From assembly GCF_014773245.1 (NCBI RefSeq), contig NZ_JACWMX010000004.1, positions 310,001 through 374,000 of the forward strand: a stretch of 64,000 nt of DNA. Reading direction: 5' to 3'. This DNA is from Mucilaginibacter glaciei. GTDB lineage: Bacteria > Bacteroidota > Bacteroidia > Sphingobacteriales > Sphingobacteriaceae. Below are positions 19,469 through 29,010 of the stretch, piece by piece. Both the position numbers and the translations under genes were made by a program. How positions within the stretch are numbered: the first letter of the stretch is position 1; every line of letters starts with the position of its first letter. The notes beneath the pieces were generated by a model. It had not been told where the DNA came from. It saw only the letters and a list, made by a program, of their open reading frames with translations, and ran no database searches.

Positions 19469-20353
19469 TTATTGTATTACTGCGCTTGCGGTAGTAACCT
19501 CTCTGTTAACCTTTTTTACAAGTCCCTGTAAAACTTTGCCGGGTCCAACTTCGGTAAACTCGGTCGCGCCGTCTTCCAGCATGTGCATTACCGTTTGTGT
19601 CCACCTAACGGGGCCGGTAAGCTGGGCTATCAGATTGTTTTTTATCTGTTCAATATCTGTATAGGGTTTGGCATCTATGTTTTGATAAACGGGGCAAACA
19701 GGTTCTTTAAACTCTGTTTGTACAATGGCCGCTTCCAGTTCCACCCTTGCCGCTTCCATAAGCGGCGAGTGGAATGCACCACCCACATTTAGTTTTAAAG
19801 CACGCTTTGCGCCGGCGTCGGTCATTTTCTCACAGGCTGCATCAATACCCGCAACCGTGCCCGATATCACCAATTGGCCCGGGCAATTGTAATTTGCGGG
19901 CACAACCACATCTGTTAAACGCTGGCAAATATCCTCAACCGTAAAATCATCTAAGGCTAAAATAGCAGCCATTGTACCGGGTTGAATCTCGCACGCCTTT
20001 TGCATGGCGTTGGCACGGGCAGCTACCAGGCGTAAACCATCCTCAAAGGACAAAGCACCCGCCGCCACTAACGACGAGAATTCGCCTAACGAATGACCTG
20101 CAACCATGTCCGGTTTAAAATCATCGCCCAAAATATTAGCCAATATCACCGAGTGCAGAAAGATAGCCGGTTGGGTAACATTGGTTCGCTTCAGATCTTC
20201 TTCGGTACCGTCAAACATCACATCAGTAATGCGGAAACCTAAAATATCGTTTGCCTTTTCAAAAAGCCCGCGTGCTTGCTCGCTTTGCTCATAAAGGTCT
20301 TTACCCATACCCGGGAACTGGGCGCCCTGCCCAGGGAAAATATATGCTTTCAT
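19469..20353 (-). CDS. fabD: Malonyl-CoA:ACP transacylase
   Basis: FabD moves malonyl groups from CoA to acyl carrier protein, supplying fatty-acid synthesis in the cytoplasm. The 294-residue protein has the oxyanion motif FPGQGAQFPGMG, the nucleophile motif GHSLGEFS (Ser88), the Arg-containing VAARANAMQKA and the His of GAFHSPLM. Length and motif order are normal. It lies between the histidine kinase and folE on the same strand. The gap to folE is filled by an inverted repeat that overlaps the folE stop, so coregulation with folE is doubtful. Confidence 0.97.
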   Translation of the reverse strand: MKAYIFPGQGAQFPGMGKDLYEQSEQARGLFEKANDILGFRITDVMFDGTEEDLKRTNVTQPAIFLHSVILANILGDDFKPDMVAGHSLGEFSSLVAAGALSFEDGLRLVAARANAMQKACEIQPGTMAAILALDDFTVEDICQRLTDVVVPANYNCPGQLVISGTVAGIDAACEKMTDAGAKRALKLNVGGAFHSPLMEAARVELEAAIVQTEFKEPVCPVYQNIDAKPYTDIEQIKNNLIAQLTGPVRWTQTVMHMLEDGATEFTEVGPGKVLQGLVKKVNREVTTASAVIQ

Positions 20354-20375
20354 TTTATATGGTTTATATGGTTTA

Positions 20376-20463
20376 TTGGTTCACTGGTCATTGGTTCATT
20401 TGTCAATTAATTAAAAGCGTTTGCATACTTTTAAACAAATGAACTGATGAGCCAATGAACTAA
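20376..20463. repeat. Short-period inverted repeat between folE and fabD
   Basis: The left arm (20376-20403) is built from degenerate units of about 8 nt such as GGTTCACT, GGTCATT and GGTTCATT. The right arm (about 20436-20463) is its imperfect reverse complement, with about 23 of 29 positions matching. The right arm includes the folE stop codon. The loop is AT-rich. Elements with the same design occur at 45501-45586 and 62794-62865. Confidence 0.75.
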
Positions 20464-21098
20464 CTCAGCTTAGCTGATATTAAATTCAAAAATTCTGTCC
20501 GGGTCTTTTCTTTTAAAAACTCACCCGTAAATGCTGATGTGGTGGTTACCGAGTTTTGTTTTTGTACGCCGCGCATGCTCATGCACAGGTGGCGGCACTC
20601 TACCACAACACCCACGCCAATAGGGTTAAGTGTTTCCTGGATGCAATCGCGTATCTGGTTGGTCAGCCTTTCCTGCACTTGCAGGCGGCGGGCAAAAACA
20701 TCCACCACACGTGGTATTTTGCTTAGGCCAACAACATAGCCGTTAGGAATATAAGCCACATGTGCCTTGCCAAAAAATGGCAGCATATGGTGCTCGCACA
20801 TCGAGTAAACTTCAATGTCCTTTACAATTACCATCTGGCTATACTCTTCCTTAAACATGGCCGAATTAAGGATCTCTTTTGCGTCCAGATCATACCCGTG
20901 CGTAAGGTACAGCATGGCCTTCGCTATCCGCTCGGGTGTTTTCAATAAACCTTCGCGTTGCGGGTTCTCACCTATCTGGGTTAAAACATCAAGGTAACTG
21001 GCCGACAGGTTAGTGATCAATTCCGGGTCGTAGCGGTCTATCTTTTGATAGCCTTTGGTGCCCTCATCCCTGTCGGGAATATTGTTATCGTTATTCAT
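20460..21098 (-). CDS. folE: GTP cyclohydrolase I
   Basis: FolE converts GTP to 7,8-dihydroneopterin triphosphate, the entry to folate and other pterins. The 212-residue protein has the zinc and catalytic motifs [12 protein letters not shown] and RHLCMSMRG, plus [19 protein letters not shown]. It follows the pyruvoyl-tetrahydropterin synthase homologue by 9 nt on the same strand, so both enzymes of this pterin branch are made together. The stop codon is supplied by the first bases of an inverted repeat. Confidence 0.97.
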   Translation of the reverse strand: MNNDNNIPDRDEGTKGYQKIDRYDPELITNLSASYLDVLTQIGENPQREGLLKTPERIAKAMLYLTHGYDLDAKEILNSAMFKEEYSQMVIVKDIEVYSMCEHHMLPFFGKAHVAYIPNGYVVGLSKIPRVVDVFARRLQVQERLTNQIRDCIQETLNPIGVGVVVECRHLCMSMRGVQKQNSVTTTSAFTGEFLKEKTRTEFLNLISAKLS

Positions 21099-21107
21099 TG
21101 CCTGGGT

Positions 21108-21527
21108 TTATCCGCCAAAGTATTCGGCAGAGTTGTTTTCTGTTTCGTACAATTTTACCGAATGTAAAAACACACCCGGGTAGGCTTCAATGGGGCCTTT
21201 TAACTGGTTAAAGATCTCAATGGTAAGCAACTCGGTCGATGCCATTTTGCCCTTCATAAATTCAACATCCAAATTAATGTTCTTATGGTCAAGCTTTTCA
21301 ATAACGTACTCGTTAATGATTACCTTCAGGTCTTTAAGGTCCATCAAATAGCCGGTTGCATGGGTCACTTCGCCCTTTACGGTTACAAATAAATTGTAGT
21401 TGTGCCCGTGCCAGTTAGGGTTGGCGCATTTTCCAAAAACTTCAGCGTTTTTCTCTGCGCTCCATTCTTCGCGGTACATCCTGTGTGCCGCGTTAAAATG
21501 TTCCTTGCGTGTTATATGTATCATCAT
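21108..21527 (-). CDS. 6-pyruvoyl-tetrahydropterin synthase / QueD family enzyme
   Basis: This 139-residue T-fold enzyme uses the FolE product. Zinc ligands are seen in HFNAAHRMY and WHGHNY, and the catalytic Cys in GKCANPNWHGHNY. The Cys-to-HGH spacing is five residues, as in true pyruvoyl-tetrahydropterin synthases, rather than the three usual in E. coli QueD. It may therefore serve tetrahydropterin rather than, or as well as, queuosine synthesis. A frame 30 nt longer starts upstream of the likely promoter box at 21542-21549, so the first Met of the MMIHITRKEHF stretch was chosen. Confidence 0.88.
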   Translation of the reverse strand: MMIHITRKEHFNAAHRMYREEWSAEKNAEVFGKCANPNWHGHNYNLFVTVKGEVTHATGYLMDLKDLKVIINEYVIEKLDHKNINLDVEFMKGKMASTELLTIEIFNQLKGPIEAYPGVFLHSVKLYETENNSAEYFGG

Positions 21528-21541
21528 AGCATTTAATGGTG

Positions 21542-21549
21542 CAAATATA
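21542..21549 (-). promoter_or_regulatory. Likely -7 box of the pterin-synthase/folE operon
   Basis: CAAATATA on the plus strand reads TATATTTG on the minus strand, an exact TAnnTTTG match about 15 nt upstream of the ATG. This gives a very short leader and rules out the longer reading frame. No good -33 TTG is visible. Confidence 0.5.
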
Positions 21550-21602
21550 CAAAACAAAAACAGGCCAGTTGTTTTATCTTAGCTGTCAAAAAAACGTGTT
21601 CT

Positions 21603-22271
21603 ATGCGGATATTATTTGTTGTAGCGACGGCTTTTGAGGTGTCTTCCTTAATTTCGGATTTCGAATTTCGAATTTCGGATTCAGGAAAAGGGCTTTACTA
21701 CTCCCAGCTCATTACTAACCACTCGCTACTCATTACCGGCGTAGGTATGGTGGCCACGGCTTTTGCATTAGGTAGCGAACTGGCTGCAAACGATTACGAC
21801 CTGGCCATTAACCTGGGCATAGCCGGCAGCTTTGACAAAAATATTGCCTTAGGCGAATTGGTAGAAATAACCCTTGATACACTGGCCGAATTAGGTGCCG
21901 AGGATGACGAAGCTTTTTTGCCAATAGAACAAATGGGCTTTGGCGAAAGTGTTTTTGCCGCAACCGCCAAATTAACAGATATATATATTGTAAAGCCTTT
22001 GCAACAGGCCAACGCGATTACCGTAAACACGGTACACGGAAATGAGCACTCCATCCAAAAAGTGAGCGATAGATTAAACCCTCAAATTGAAAGCATGGAG
22101 GGCGCTGCTTTTTTTTACGCTTGTAGAGAAGCCGGGGTACCATGTTTGCAAATCAGGGCTGTGTCAAATTACGTAGAGAAACGTAACAGGGATAACTGGC
22201 AGATAGGGCTGGCCATAAAAAATCTGAATAACTTTGCGGTGGAAATGTTGAAAGGATTGGGAAATGGGTGA
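21603..22271 (+). CDS. mqnB: Futalosine hydrolase
   Basis: MqnB splits futalosine into hypoxanthine and dehypoxanthinyl futalosine in the alternative (futalosine) menaquinone pathway. The 222-residue protein has the nucleoside-phosphorylase fold motifs GVGMVATAFALGSEL, INLGIAGSFD, ESMEGAAFFYACREAG and IRAVSNYVEKR. Residues of about 17-46, between the first strand and GVGMV, are encoded by short-period tandem repeats, which is unusual (see 21651-21737). The gene overlaps a broken membrane-protein gene by 8 nt and leads to mqnD, so the three positions form one transcription unit. Confidence 0.93.
   Translation: MRILFVVATAFEVSSLISDFEFRISDSGKGLYYSQLITNHSLLITGVGMVATAFALGSELAANDYDLAINLGIAGSFDKNIALGELVEITLDTLAELGAEDDEAFLPIEQMGFGESVFAATAKLTDIYIVKPLQQANAITVNTVHGNEHSIQKVSDRLNPQIESMEGAAFFYACREAGVPCLQIRAVSNYVEKRNRDNWQIGLAIKNLNNFAVEMLKGLGNG
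21651..21737 (+). repeat. In-frame 7-bp tandem repeats within mqnB
   Basis: Five consecutive 7-mers at 21651-21685 read ATTTCGG, ATTTCGA, ATTTCGA, ATTTCGG, ATTCAGG. A second set of degenerate 7-mers (nnACTCN type) spans 21697-21737. Both stay in frame with mqnB and encode a short polar insert. Confidence 0.8.
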
Positions 22272-22712
22272 ATTTAAATTTAACAAAAGCATGGGTTTGG
22301 GTATTGCCATACTTGTAGTTTTGTTAAGTATATTAATAAGTCGCTACTTTGCCCCGTCGGTATTTTAAGCATACCATTTGTTGTAATTATAACAACGGGG
22401 TTGATAAGCTTGAATAATGATAAGTTCGATCCATATTTCCATGTGTTTGTAACGTACATGATTATAGCAATAAACGACATTGGAATTAAACTATATTCTG
22501 GCGGAATTCACGATTCGGAAGGATTGGTTTGGATAAACATGCTGCTTTTTGTTGGCTTAGTACCTTGTTTTGCAATTTTGGCTACCTGTATAAAAACACT
22601 TAAGTTTACCGACCGTATATTACCCTTGTTATTTTTTATTGCGCTCATTACCGCTCACCTGTTTGCTTTTGAGAAGATAGGTTTGGGCAGATCTTATATA
22701 CCACAAACATGA
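22264..22712 (+). pseudogene. Small membrane protein gene broken by a one-base frameshift
   Basis: An ATG at 22264 opens 34 codons (MGEFKFNKSMGLGIAILVVL...) ending in TAA at 22366-22368. A second frame continues the hydrophobic pattern without a break and runs to 22712. Adding one C to the CCCC run near 22351-22354 joins the two into a protein of about 150 residues with four to five membrane helices. The joined gene overlaps the mqnB stop by 8 nt and the mqnD start by 4 nt, exactly as an intact operon member would. I do not recognise the family. A sequencing error, true decay or programmed frameshifting are all possible. Confidence 0.6.
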
Positions 22713-23575
22713 ATTTAACCATCGGCTTTTCGCCCTGCCCTAACGATACTTTTATTTTTGATGCCCTTATCCACCATAAAATTGACACCGAAGGGTTGGA
22801 TTTTGATGTATTTTATGACGATGTGGAAACCCTTAACCAAAAAGCGTTTCGCGGCGAGTTGGATATTACCAAACTAAGTTATCATGCTTTTGCCTACGCA
22901 GCTGATAAATATATCCTGCTGGATTCGGGCAGTGCGCTTGGCTTTGGTGTAGGGCCGTTACTGATCTCGAAAGCCGGATATTCCATTGCAGACTTGGAAA
23001 GGAACCAGGTACCATTCACCCCACACCCCAAACCAATTCAAATAGCTATCCCTGGTAAATATACTACAGCCAACTTTTTGTTAAGCCTGGCTTTCCCCGA
23101 AGCTACCAACAAACAGGAGCTGGTATTCTCGGATATCGAAAACGCTGTTATAGAGGGCCGTGCTGATGTAGGGCTTATCATCCATGAGAACCGCTTTACT
23201 TACCAGGACAAGGGCCTGCACAAGATCATCGACCTGGGTGATTACTGGGAAAAACGCACGGGCTGCGCCATCCCGCTTGGTGGCATTGTGGCTAACCGTA
23301 ACTTGCCGGCGGACGTTCAGCAAAAGATCAACCGGGTTATCCGCCGGTCGATAGAGTTTGCTTTTGCTAACCCTAAATCGGGTCTCGATTACATCCGCAG
23401 CCATGCGCAGGAGATGAGTGAAGAGGTCATGTACAAGCACATAGACTTGTATGTAAACGAATTTTCTATCGACCTGGGTGTAGAGGGAAAAAAGGCCGTT
23501 CAGCTATTATTTGATACCGCGCTGGAGAAAGGCATTATCCCACAAGTCAGCGATAATTTATTTCTGAACGCATAA
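22709..23575 (+). CDS. mqnD: 1,4-dihydroxy-6-naphthoate synthase
   Basis: MqnD converts cyclic dehypoxanthinyl futalosine to 1,4-dihydroxy-6-naphthoate in the futalosine menaquinone route. The 288-residue protein has the family's opening GFSPCPNDTFIFDAL, the motifs DITKLSYHAFAY and GFGVGPLLI, and the catalytic-His region around GLIIHENRFTY. It is a periplasmic-binding-protein-like fold acting in the cytoplasm. It follows mqnB on the same strand. The radical-SAM enzymes MqnA, MqnC and MqnE are not in this window. Confidence 0.95.
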   Translation: MNLTIGFSPCPNDTFIFDALIHHKIDTEGLDFDVFYDDVETLNQKAFRGELDITKLSYHAFAYAADKYILLDSGSALGFGVGPLLISKAGYSIADLERNQVPFTPHPKPIQIAIPGKYTTANFLLSLAFPEATNKQELVFSDIENAVIEGRADVGLIIHENRFTYQDKGLHKIIDLGDYWEKRTGCAIPLGGIVANRNLPADVQQKINRVIRRSIEFAFANPKSGLDYIRSHAQEMSEEVMYKHIDLYVNEFSIDLGVEGKKAVQLLFDTALEKGIIPQVSDNLFLNA

Positions 23576-23727
23576 GGCTGCACAGGCTGTCGCCCGGCTA
23601 CGCATAAAGTGCTGATTAAAAAACATGCGTTTAATCATCTTTGATTTCTGCACAAATACCCTCAACTTCGCAATCGCGATTAATAGGTGCGATCAAAAAA
23701 CAACCTAAAATCGGTGAAAAACTTAAA

Positions 23728-26001
23728 ATGGAATCATATTATATTAAAATAGCGCAGGAACTTGCTGTTGGCAGCAAACAAGTTAATGCCACTATTGCCT
23801 TGCTTGACGAAGGCGCCACCGTTCCCTTCATATCCCGTTACCGTAAAGAAGTTACCGGTAGTTTAGACGAGGTGCAGGTAGCCGCCATCCGCGACCGCGT
23901 GCTACAACTACGCGACCTGGATAAACGCCGCGAGGCCATCCTGAAGTCGCTTACCGAAATGGGCAAACTAACACCCGAACTGGAGAAGCAGATCAACGCC
24001 GCCGAAACCATGGTGATGCTGGAGGATATTTACCTGCCTTACCGCCCTAAACGTAAAACACGTGCTACCGCCGCCCGCGAAAAAGGCTTGCAGCCATTAG
24101 CAGATACCCTTTTGGCGCAAAAGAACATCGATACCGAATTGGAGGCCGGCAAATATATCGATGAAGAAAAAGGCGTAAAGAGCCTGGAAGAAGCACTGGC
24201 CGGTGCGCGGGATATCATTGCGGAGTTCATCAGTGAAAATGCCGAAGCGCGCGCCAAAATGCGTACTCTGTTTACCGAAAAGGGTGTATTTGAATCGAAG
24301 GTTGCACCGGGTAAAGAGCAGGAAGGTATCAAGTATAAAGATTATTTTGAGTGGACAGAGCCTGTAAAATCAGCGCCATCACACCGTATTCTGGCGATGC
24401 GCCGCGGCGAAAAGGAAGAGATCCTTTACCTGGACATTAAACCCACCGAAGAGGATGCCTTTAACTTGCTGGACAAGGAATTTGTTACCGCCCGCAACGC
24501 CGCTGCAGCCCAGGTTATTTTAGCCATTGGCGATGGTTATAAACGCTTACTTAAGCCTTCGATGGAAACAGAGATCCGCCTGTTCACTAAAAAGAAGGCC
24601 GACGAAGAAGCCATCCGGGTGTTTGCCGAGAATGCCCGCCAGTTATTATTAGGTGCACCGCTCAGGCAGAAACGGATGATGGCTATCGACCCAGGCTTCC
24701 GCACAGGCTGTAAACTGGTTATTTTGGATGAGCAGGGGCAGCTGTTAGAGAACACCGCCATTTACCCGCATACCGGCGCGGGCCAGGCCAAGGAAGCCGA
24801 AAAAACCGTTCAGTATTTGTTTGGACGTTACAAAATCGAAGCCATCGCGATAGGCAATGGCACAGCAGGCCGCGAAACAGAAGTATTTGTGCGCAACCTG
24901 AATTTACCAGGCGCGACTATCGTAATGGTAAATGAAAGCGGTGCGTCTATATATTCAGCTTCGGACGTGGCGCGTGAAGAGTTCCCGGATAAAGACATCA
25001 CCGTAAGGGGCGCCGTTTCTATCGGCAGGCGCTTGATGGACCCGCTGGCGGAGCTGGTGAAGATTGACCCGAAATCTATCGGTGTAGGCCAGTACCAGCA
25101 CGATGTAGACCAGAATAAATTGCAAACCTCGCTGGATGATACGGTGATCAGCTGCGTGAATGCCGTTGGAGTGGAGCTGAACACTGCTTCTAAACAGATC
25201 CTGGCCTATGTGTCGGGCTTGGGTCCGCAACTTGCACAGAACATTGTAGACTACCGCAACCAAAATGGCGCCTTTAAACGCCGCGACCAGTTGAAAAAGG
25301 TAGCCCGGCTGGGCGACAAGGCCTACGAGCAGGCAGCAGGTTTTTTACGCATCCGCGGAGCGCAAAACCCATTAGATACCAGCGCGGTACACCCCGAGCG
25401 TTATGCTCTGGTTGAGCAAATGGCCAAAGATTTGAAGTGCAGTGTGTTGGACTTGATGCAGGATAATAACCTGCGTAAATCTATCCCGCTGCAAAAATAC
25501 ATCTCCGATTCGGTAGGGTTACCTACCCTGAATGATATTGTTGCCGAGCTGGCCAAACCCGGCCGCGACCCGCGTGAACAGTTTGAGGCGTTTAGCTTTA
25601 CCGATGGTGTTAATTCGGTAAATGATCTGAAGCCGGGCATGAAACTGCCCGGGATTGTAACCAACATTACCGCTTTCGGGGCATTTGTAGATATTGGCGT
25701 ACACCAGGATGGATTGGTGCATTTAAGCCAGATAACCAACCGGTTCATTAAAGACCCTAACGAAGTGCTGAAGGTGCACCAAAAAGTAGAGGTTACCGTT
25801 ACTGAAGTTGATGTGAACCGTAAACGGATCTCGCTATCGATGAAAGAAAACGAGAAGCGCGAACCGGCTACTGCTGCCAAACCCCGCGAGCAAAGGCCTG
25901 CGCAAAAGCCATTGAACCAAAAGCCAGCTAACAAACCTGCTCCCGAACCAGAGATGGATATGCTGAGCAAACTGGCCGCCCTGAAGAATAAGTTTAAATG
26001 A
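23728..26001 (+). CDS. tex: Tex-family RNA-binding transcription accessory protein
   Basis: The 757-residue protein has the Tex order: an N-terminal helical domain, an RNase H-like YqgF domain (MAIDPGFRTGCKLVILD), helix-hairpin-helix units (LNTASKQILAYVSGLG and NGAFKRRDQLKK), and a C-terminal S1 RNA-binding domain (GIVTNITAFGAFVDIGVHQD). A Pro/Lys-rich tail follows. Tex binds nucleic acid and influences transcription and stress tolerance. A TTG-initiated frame opens 87 nt upstream, but the homologous start (MESYYIKIAQELAV) is the ATG at 23728. The gene stands alone. Confidence 0.95.
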   Translation: MESYYIKIAQELAVGSKQVNATIALLDEGATVPFISRYRKEVTGSLDEVQVAAIRDRVLQLRDLDKRREAILKSLTEMGKLTPELEKQINAAETMVMLEDIYLPYRPKRKTRATAAREKGLQPLADTLLAQKNIDTELEAGKYIDEEKGVKSLEEALAGARDIIAEFISENAEARAKMRTLFTEKGVFESKVAPGKEQEGIKYKDYFEWTEPVKSAPSHRILAMRRGEKEEILYLDIKPTEEDAFNLLDKEFVTARNAAAAQVILAIGDGYKRLLKPSMETEIRLFTKKKADEEAIRVFAENARQLLLGAPLRQKRMMAIDPGFRTGCKLVILDEQGQLLENTAIYPHTGAGQAKEAEKTVQYLFGRYKIEAIAIGNGTAGRETEVFVRNLNLPGATIVMVNESGASIYSASDVAREEFPDKDITVRGAVSIGRRLMDPLAELVKIDPKSIGVGQYQHDVDQNKLQTSLDDTVISCVNAVGVELNTASKQILAYVSGLGPQLAQNIVDYRNQNGAFKRRDQLKKVARLGDKAYEQAAGFLRIRGAQNPLDTSAVHPERYALVEQMAKDLKCSVLDLMQDNNLRKSIPLQKYISDSVGLPTLNDIVAELAKPGRDPREQFEAFSFTDGVNSVNDLKPGMKLPGIVTNITAFGAFVDIGVHQDGLVHLSQITNRFIKDPNEVLKVHQKVEVTVTEVDVNRKRISLSMKENEKREPATAAKPREQRPAQKPLNQKPANKPAPEPEMDMLSKLAALKNKFK

Positions 26002-26289
26002 TCATCTTAATCAATCGTGAGTAAATTTATTGGTAAAAAGGGTTTACAAAGGTTTACATATTGCAAGGTTTTTATACCATAAACGACTACAAGTCAAATG
26101 ATTGCAAAATCAATGGGTTTACACTGTTAATGGTTTTTTTTAACCACTTTAAATGTTGCTTGTTTACCACATTTCGGGTTGTACAGGAACTGGTTCAGAC
26201 CCGGGCAAAGCAGACTTTTGTTTGGGTTATTAAAACATGCGTTAGGCTCAAATAAATTATATATCTTTCGCTATATATAAAACCTACAC

Positions 26290-27828
26290 GTGTTAGTTAA
26301 AACCTTTGGAAGTGCGGTATATGGTATCGAGGCGATTACCATAACAGTTGAAGTGAATATCGCCCCCGGCACCAAGTACTTTGTAGTTGGCCTGCCCGAT
26401 GTGGCTATTAAAGAAAGCTATTTCCGTATCGAGTCGGCCCTAAAGAATTGCGGTTACCGCATGCCCCGCCAACAGGTGGTAGTTAATATGGCCCCTGCTG
26501 ATATTAAAAAGGAAGGTTCATCCTACGATCTTACTATCGCCACAGGAGTTTTAGCCGCATCGGGGCAGATAGAATCTGAAGAACTGGACAAATACCTCAT
26601 CATGGGCGAGTTATCTTTAGATGGCGGTTTGCAGCCTATTAAAGGAGCGTTACCCATAGCCATACAGGCCCGTAAAGAAAAATATAAGGGTTTTATACTG
26701 CCTAAGCAAAATGCCCGCGAAGCCGCAATAGTAAATGACCTGGATGTTTACGGCGTGGAGAACATTAAACAGGTAGCCGATTTTTTTAACGGTACAGCAA
26801 GTTTAGAGAAAGAGATTGTTGATACCCGAGAAGAATTTTACAATAGCCTCACTGCTTACGATAGCGACTTTAGTGAAGTACGGGGGCAGGAGAATATTAA
26901 ACGTGCTTTGGAGATAGCCGCAGCAGGCGGCCACAACGTGATACTGATAGGCCCGCCAGGTGCAGGCAAAACCATGCTGGCCAGGCGGCTACCGTCCATT
27001 TTGCCACCCCTGAGTTTGTATGAATCTTTAGAAACCACCAAAATCCATTCGGTAGCCGGTAAGCTATCTACTGCCGATGCATTGGTCACCACAAGGCCGT
27101 TCCGGTCGCCGCACCATACCATTAGCGATGTTGCTTTAGTAGGCGGAGGTAGTAACCCACAACCGGGCGAGATCTCGCTGGCGCATAATGGTGTTTTATT
27201 TTTGGATGAGCTCCCGGAATTTAAACGATCGGCCTTAGAGGTAATGCGCCAACCCTTAGAGGAGCGCAAGGTAACTATATCGCGCGCAAAATTCACCGTT
27301 GACTATCCCAGCAGTTTTATGCTGATTGCCAGCATGAACCCTTGCCCCTGCGGTTACTACAATCATCCCGAAAAAGATTGCATTTGCCCGCCGGGAACAG
27401 TTCAAAAATACCTGAGTAAGATCTCGGGCCCATTGCTTGACCGTATCGACCTGCATGTTGAAGTTACGCCGGTAAACTTTTCAGAGCTTTCATCAGAACG
27501 GCTGGCCGAGAAAAGTGAGTTTATCCGCGACCGCGTGATCAAGGCGCGTGATATCCAGGCCGATCGTTTTGGCAATAAGCCCGATCTGCATGCCAACGCG
27601 CAGATGAGCCCCCAAATGGTGCGCGAGATCTGTAAGATAACTACGGCAGGGCAAAACTTACTGAAAAAAGCGATGGAGAAACTGGGGCTTTCGGCCCGTG
27701 CCTATGACCGGATCCTGAAAGTGGCCCGTACCATAGCCGACCTTGCCGGGAGTGAGGAGATCCTTTTAGAACACCTGGCCGAGGCGATCCATTTCCGCAG
27801 CCTGGACAGGGAAGGGTGGGCCGGTTGA
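26290..27828 (+). CDS. comM: YifB/ComM family Mg-chelatase-like AAA+ ATPase
   Basis: The 512-residue protein has an N-terminal ChlI-type domain ([19 protein letters not shown]), a Walker [11 protein letters not shown] at about residues 221-230, a Walker [10 protein letters not shown], and a C-terminal Mg-chelatase domain with the CxxC-type segment [15 protein letters not shown]. In competent bacteria ComM is a helicase that promotes branch migration during transformation; in others its role is less clear. Translation starts at a GTG ([12 protein letters not shown]), which matches the family N-terminus. The acyltransferase gene downstream overlaps it by up to 13 nt. Confidence 0.94.
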   Translation: MLVKTFGSAVYGIEAITITVEVNIAPGTKYFVVGLPDVAIKESYFRIESALKNCGYRMPRQQVVVNMAPADIKKEGSSYDLTIATGVLAASGQIESEELDKYLIMGELSLDGGLQPIKGALPIAIQARKEKYKGFILPKQNAREAAIVNDLDVYGVENIKQVADFFNGTASLEKEIVDTREEFYNSLTAYDSDFSEVRGQENIKRALEIAAAGGHNVILIGPPGAGKTMLARRLPSILPPLSLYESLETTKIHSVAGKLSTADALVTTRPFRSPHHTISDVALVGGGSNPQPGEISLAHNGVLFLDELPEFKRSALEVMRQPLEERKVTISRAKFTVDYPSSFMLIASMNPCPCGYYNHPEKDCICPPGTVQKYLSKISGPLLDRIDLHVEVTPVNFSELSSERLAEKSEFIRDRVIKARDIQADRFGNKPDLHANAQMSPQMVREICKITTAGQNLLKKAMEKLGLSARAYDRILKVARTIADLAGSEEILLEHLAEAIHFRSLDREGWAG

Positions 27829-28898
27829 TAACTGATCCTTCAAAAACTTCCCCAAAACGTTACCTGGAACTGGATGCTTTACGGGGCTTTGCTGCGATGT
27901 TTGTAATGTTGTTTCACTACACGCAAGGCAAGGTGTCTACCAAATTCTTTGCTCTCGGCGTAACCGGGGTCGACTTGTTTTTCCTGATCAGCGGGTTTGT
28001 GATCTTCATGAGCATCAACCATGTGGCATCGGGCAGGGAGTTTGTGATCAATCGTGTGGCGCGCTTGTATCCTACCTATTGGGCTTGCGTAAGTATCACC
28101 TTTGGCGTAATGGTGTTTTTAAGAATGATCCATTTTAATGCTGTGCATGACAGCAACGCAGGCGTTGCCAACTACCTGGGCAACCTAACCATGTTCCAAT
28201 ATTACCTGCATATTAAAGACCTTGATGTGCCCTATTGGACAATGATCATCGAGATGCTTTTTTACCTCCTTATCCTTGCCCTCTATCAACTTAAATGGTT
28301 AAAGCACATTATTACCATAGGTTGCCTTTTTAACATACTGATATTAGTGAACTATGCGTTGGTTGTAAGGGTTGTCATCCCTAATTATAACGTTTATTTT
28401 CCGTTGGTGAACCACTTTGCCCTGTTCTTCGGCGGGATAGTCTTTTATAAAATAGCTACCCAAAGTATCAGCATACCAGCCGGATACAGCATGCTTGTTT
28501 TTTGCCTCATTACGCAAATTACAGTGTACAGGTTTGCAGGTTCGGACCCAGATCATATTTCACAATTACAATACTTTGGTGTATTGCTGCTATACTTTAC
28601 GCTATTTGTGCTTTTTATAAATGAGAAGTTGCGGTTTATCATATCTGCACCGGCTGTTTTTTTGGGGAAGATATCTTTTGCGCTTTATCTGATCCACTCG
28701 TATATATTTAGGGGCGTAATCGGTTTTGCAGAAAAGCGGTTTCACCTGCCATTTTGGATAGCTACGTTACTAATTGCCATACCGGCTGCCATTTTACTGG
28801 CCTACCTGATAACTGCCTTCATAGAAAAGCCGTTGGGTAAAAAACTTAAGAGCATGCTTAATGCCTCGCTCAATACAAGACATCCCATTAAAAACTAA
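27816..28898 (+). CDS. Acyltransferase 3 family membrane protein (OafA-like)
   Basis: This is a 360-residue integral membrane protein with about ten helices. It has the family signature [20 protein letters not shown] (Arg and His of the acyl-transfer site) and [10 protein letters not shown], followed by [11 protein letters not shown]. Members O-acetylate or acylate polysaccharides and lipids at the inner membrane. The start is either the GTG at 27816, inside the end of comM, or the TTG at 27825 overlapping its stop. Either way the two genes are coupled. The acceptor sugar is unknown. Confidence 0.9.
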   Translation: MGRLITDPSKTSPKRYLELDALRGFAAMFVMLFHYTQGKVSTKFFALGVTGVDLFFLISGFVIFMSINHVASGREFVINRVARLYPTYWACVSITFGVMVFLRMIHFNAVHDSNAGVANYLGNLTMFQYYLHIKDLDVPYWTMIIEMLFYLLILALYQLKWLKHIITIGCLFNILILVNYALVVRVVIPNYNVYFPLVNHFALFFGGIVFYKIATQSISIPAGYSMLVFCLITQITVYRFAGSDPDHISQLQYFGVLLLYFTLFVLFINEKLRFIISAPAVFLGKISFALYLIHSYIFRGVIGFAEKRFHLPFWIATLLIAIPAAILLAYLITAFIEKPLGKKLKSMLNASLNTRHPIKN

Positions 28899-29010
28899 GT
28901 CCTTTAAACCGGATTGCATTGCTAATGCAACAGCAAAGTTGCGGTTGAAGTGCTAATTAAAAAATTTGCTTTTTTTAAAACTTCTTTTTATTTTCACACC
29001 TCTACAGCCA

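Noticed and set aside
26061..26255. 64-codon plus-strand frame between tex and comM
   Set aside because: It has odd composition, no homologous pattern and no promoter or initiation signal; the 288-nt gap otherwise shows only AT-rich sequence.
28914..28950. Small hairpins after the acyltransferase gene (TTGCATT-N3-AATGCAA) as a terminator
   Set aside because: No U-tract follows directly and the stems are short; evidence is too weak.
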